Source of the DNA: Bernardetiaceae bacterium
GTDB lineage: Bacteria; Bacteroidota; Bacteroidia; Cytophagales; Thermoflexibacteraceae
Assembly: GCA_025056255.1 (NCBI GenBank)
Contig: JANWVT010000005.1
Location: forward strand, 129,001-193,000
DNA length: 64,000 nucleotides
Direction of reading: 5' to 3'
Part shown: one piece after another, positions 63,516 through 64,000 of the stretch
Numbering within the stretch: position 1 is the stretch's first letter
How the letters are laid out: the number at the start of each line of letters is the position of its first letter
Notes under the pieces: model-generated
Seen by the model: the letters and a program-made list of their open reading frames with translations, nothing else
Told to the model about the DNA's origin: nothing
Database searches by the model: none
Made by a program: the position numbers and the translations under genes

Positions 63516-64000
63516 TTATACTTGGGTAATTTGTTGCCAAGCTGCTGGAAGGGAATCTACAATATCACCTGCTTTCATTGCGGGTTGAGAAAGTTTTGCT
63601 GCTGCCAAATCGCCTGCCAGTCCGTGCAAAAAAACGCCTAAAACGGCTGCTGTTTCCGCAGGATAGTTTTGTGCCAATAGAGCAGTCAAAATACCAGTTA
63701 GCACGTCGCCACTGCCGCCGGTAGCCATGCCGGGATTTCCAGTAGCATTAAAATAGCTGATGCCGTTGGGAGTGGTAATGCAAGTGTGTGCTCCTTTCAG
63801 TACAACAATGCACCGGTATTTACTGCTCAGCCTGAGTTGCCATTCGTGTCGTGCAAAATCTGTTGTTGCTACTCCTACTAATCGTTCGAACTCTTTGGGA
63901 TGTGGTGTGAGAATGCTTCCCGCAGGTATTTGCTCCCACCAGTGGGGATTTTTGGCAAGTAAATTCAGAGCGTCGGCATCCCAGACCATTGGAGGCAGAT
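63516..64000 (-). CDS. nnr: NAD(P)H-hydrate dehydratase domain of a bifunctional Nnr protein (partial)
   Basis: The 3' part of a gene that runs off the window end. The 161 codons present encode the end of a ribokinase-like CARKD/YjeF C-terminal domain: PMVWDADALNLL, SILTPHPKEFERLVG, IVVLKGAHTCITTPNGISYFN and NPGMATGGSGDVLTGILTALLAQ with the ATP/ADP-binding GSGD. This domain dehydrates the S-form of NAD(P)H hydrate using ATP or ADP. The full protein usually has an N-terminal epimerase domain, which would be outside. The open frame has no start needed at 63989: codons LPP continue beyond it to 64000. Confidence 0.9.
   Translation of the reverse strand, partial: LPPMVWDADALNLLAKNPHWWEQIPAGSILTPHPKEFERLVGVATTDFARHEWQLRLSSKYRCIVVLKGAHTCITTPNGISYFNATGNPGMATGGSGDVLTGILTALLAQNYPAETAAVLGVFLHGLAGDLAAAKLSQPAMKAGDIVDSLPAAWQQITQV

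Noticed and set aside
1-64000. Search for tRNA, rRNA, CRISPR repeats, insertion sequences, prophage genes, toxin-antitoxin or restriction systems
   Set aside because: None was seen. The gaps are short, no tandem or inverted long repeats were noticed, and no transposase, integrase or defence genes are encoded.

Overview
This is a stretch of Bacteroidota chromosome, most likely from the Cytophagales or a neighbouring order. The evidence is a GldN protein of the gliding / type IX secretion family, the block ftsX-DUF3098-uppP, several Bacteroidota-only families (DUF2490, DUF3822, and the family misnamed 'ABC transporter ATPase'), and promoters of the -33 TTG / -7 TAnnTTTG type. GC content looks mid-40s by eye. 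I found no rRNA, tRNA, CRISPR array, insertion sequence, prophage or plasmid feature. This is ordinary, densely coded chromosome with a few decayed or odd spots.

Layout. 1-4.8 kb: GNAT-nitrilase fusion, DUF2490 outer-membrane protein, pirin, orphan GldN. 5-8.4 kb: a FucI-fold sugar isomerase followed by an AraB-type ribulokinase. 8.8-14.7 kb (minus strand): DUF2400 protein, a secreted protein of unknown function, an AT-rich Tmtc-like membrane protein with TPRs, and the tRNA methylthiotransferase MtaB. 14.7-19.6 kb: a greA-DUF502-radC operon whose leader carries a promoter and a terminator-like hairpin, then purine nucleoside phosphorylase, a dihydroorotase homologue lacking its metal ligands, and a prohibitin-family lipoprotein broken by one base. 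19.9-25.8 kb: VWA (ViaA/CoxE-like) protein, phosphofructokinase, photolyase/cryptochrome, a possible gene remnant, a PD40 propeller protein. 25.8-30.3 kb: ftsX-DUF3098-uppP-penicillin acylase. 30.6-38.7 kb: a tandem CbbX-type AAA+ protein with a duplicated N-terminal domain, a small outer-membrane protein, an Xaa-Pro peptidase, DUF1573, a two-component pair, an FkbM methyltransferase. 38.8-46.9 kb (minus): a TetR-TolC-MFP-RND efflux operon behind a polytopic membrane protein. 47.1-55.7 kb: queE, then an eight-gene uronate operon. 55.7-64 kb: LolC/E-like permease coupled to bioF, a secreted amidotransferase-like protein, DUF349, DUF2795, two conserved small families, and the 3' end of nnr.

The most coherent system is the uronate operon (47920-55721). 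A TRAP transporter with a lipoprotein binding subunit would import a hexuronate. UxaC, an SDR-type fructuronate reductase, UxuA, KdgK and KdgA would convert glucuronate to pyruvate and glyceraldehyde-3-phosphate. Genes overlap or nearly abut throughout. The RND operon carries its own TetR regulator as a translationally coupled upstream gene. No clear novel defence or mobile system is present. The best second-look items are the greA leader, the tandem AAA+ architecture, the isomerase/ribulokinase pair, the metal-less dihydroorotase and the frameshifted prohibitin.
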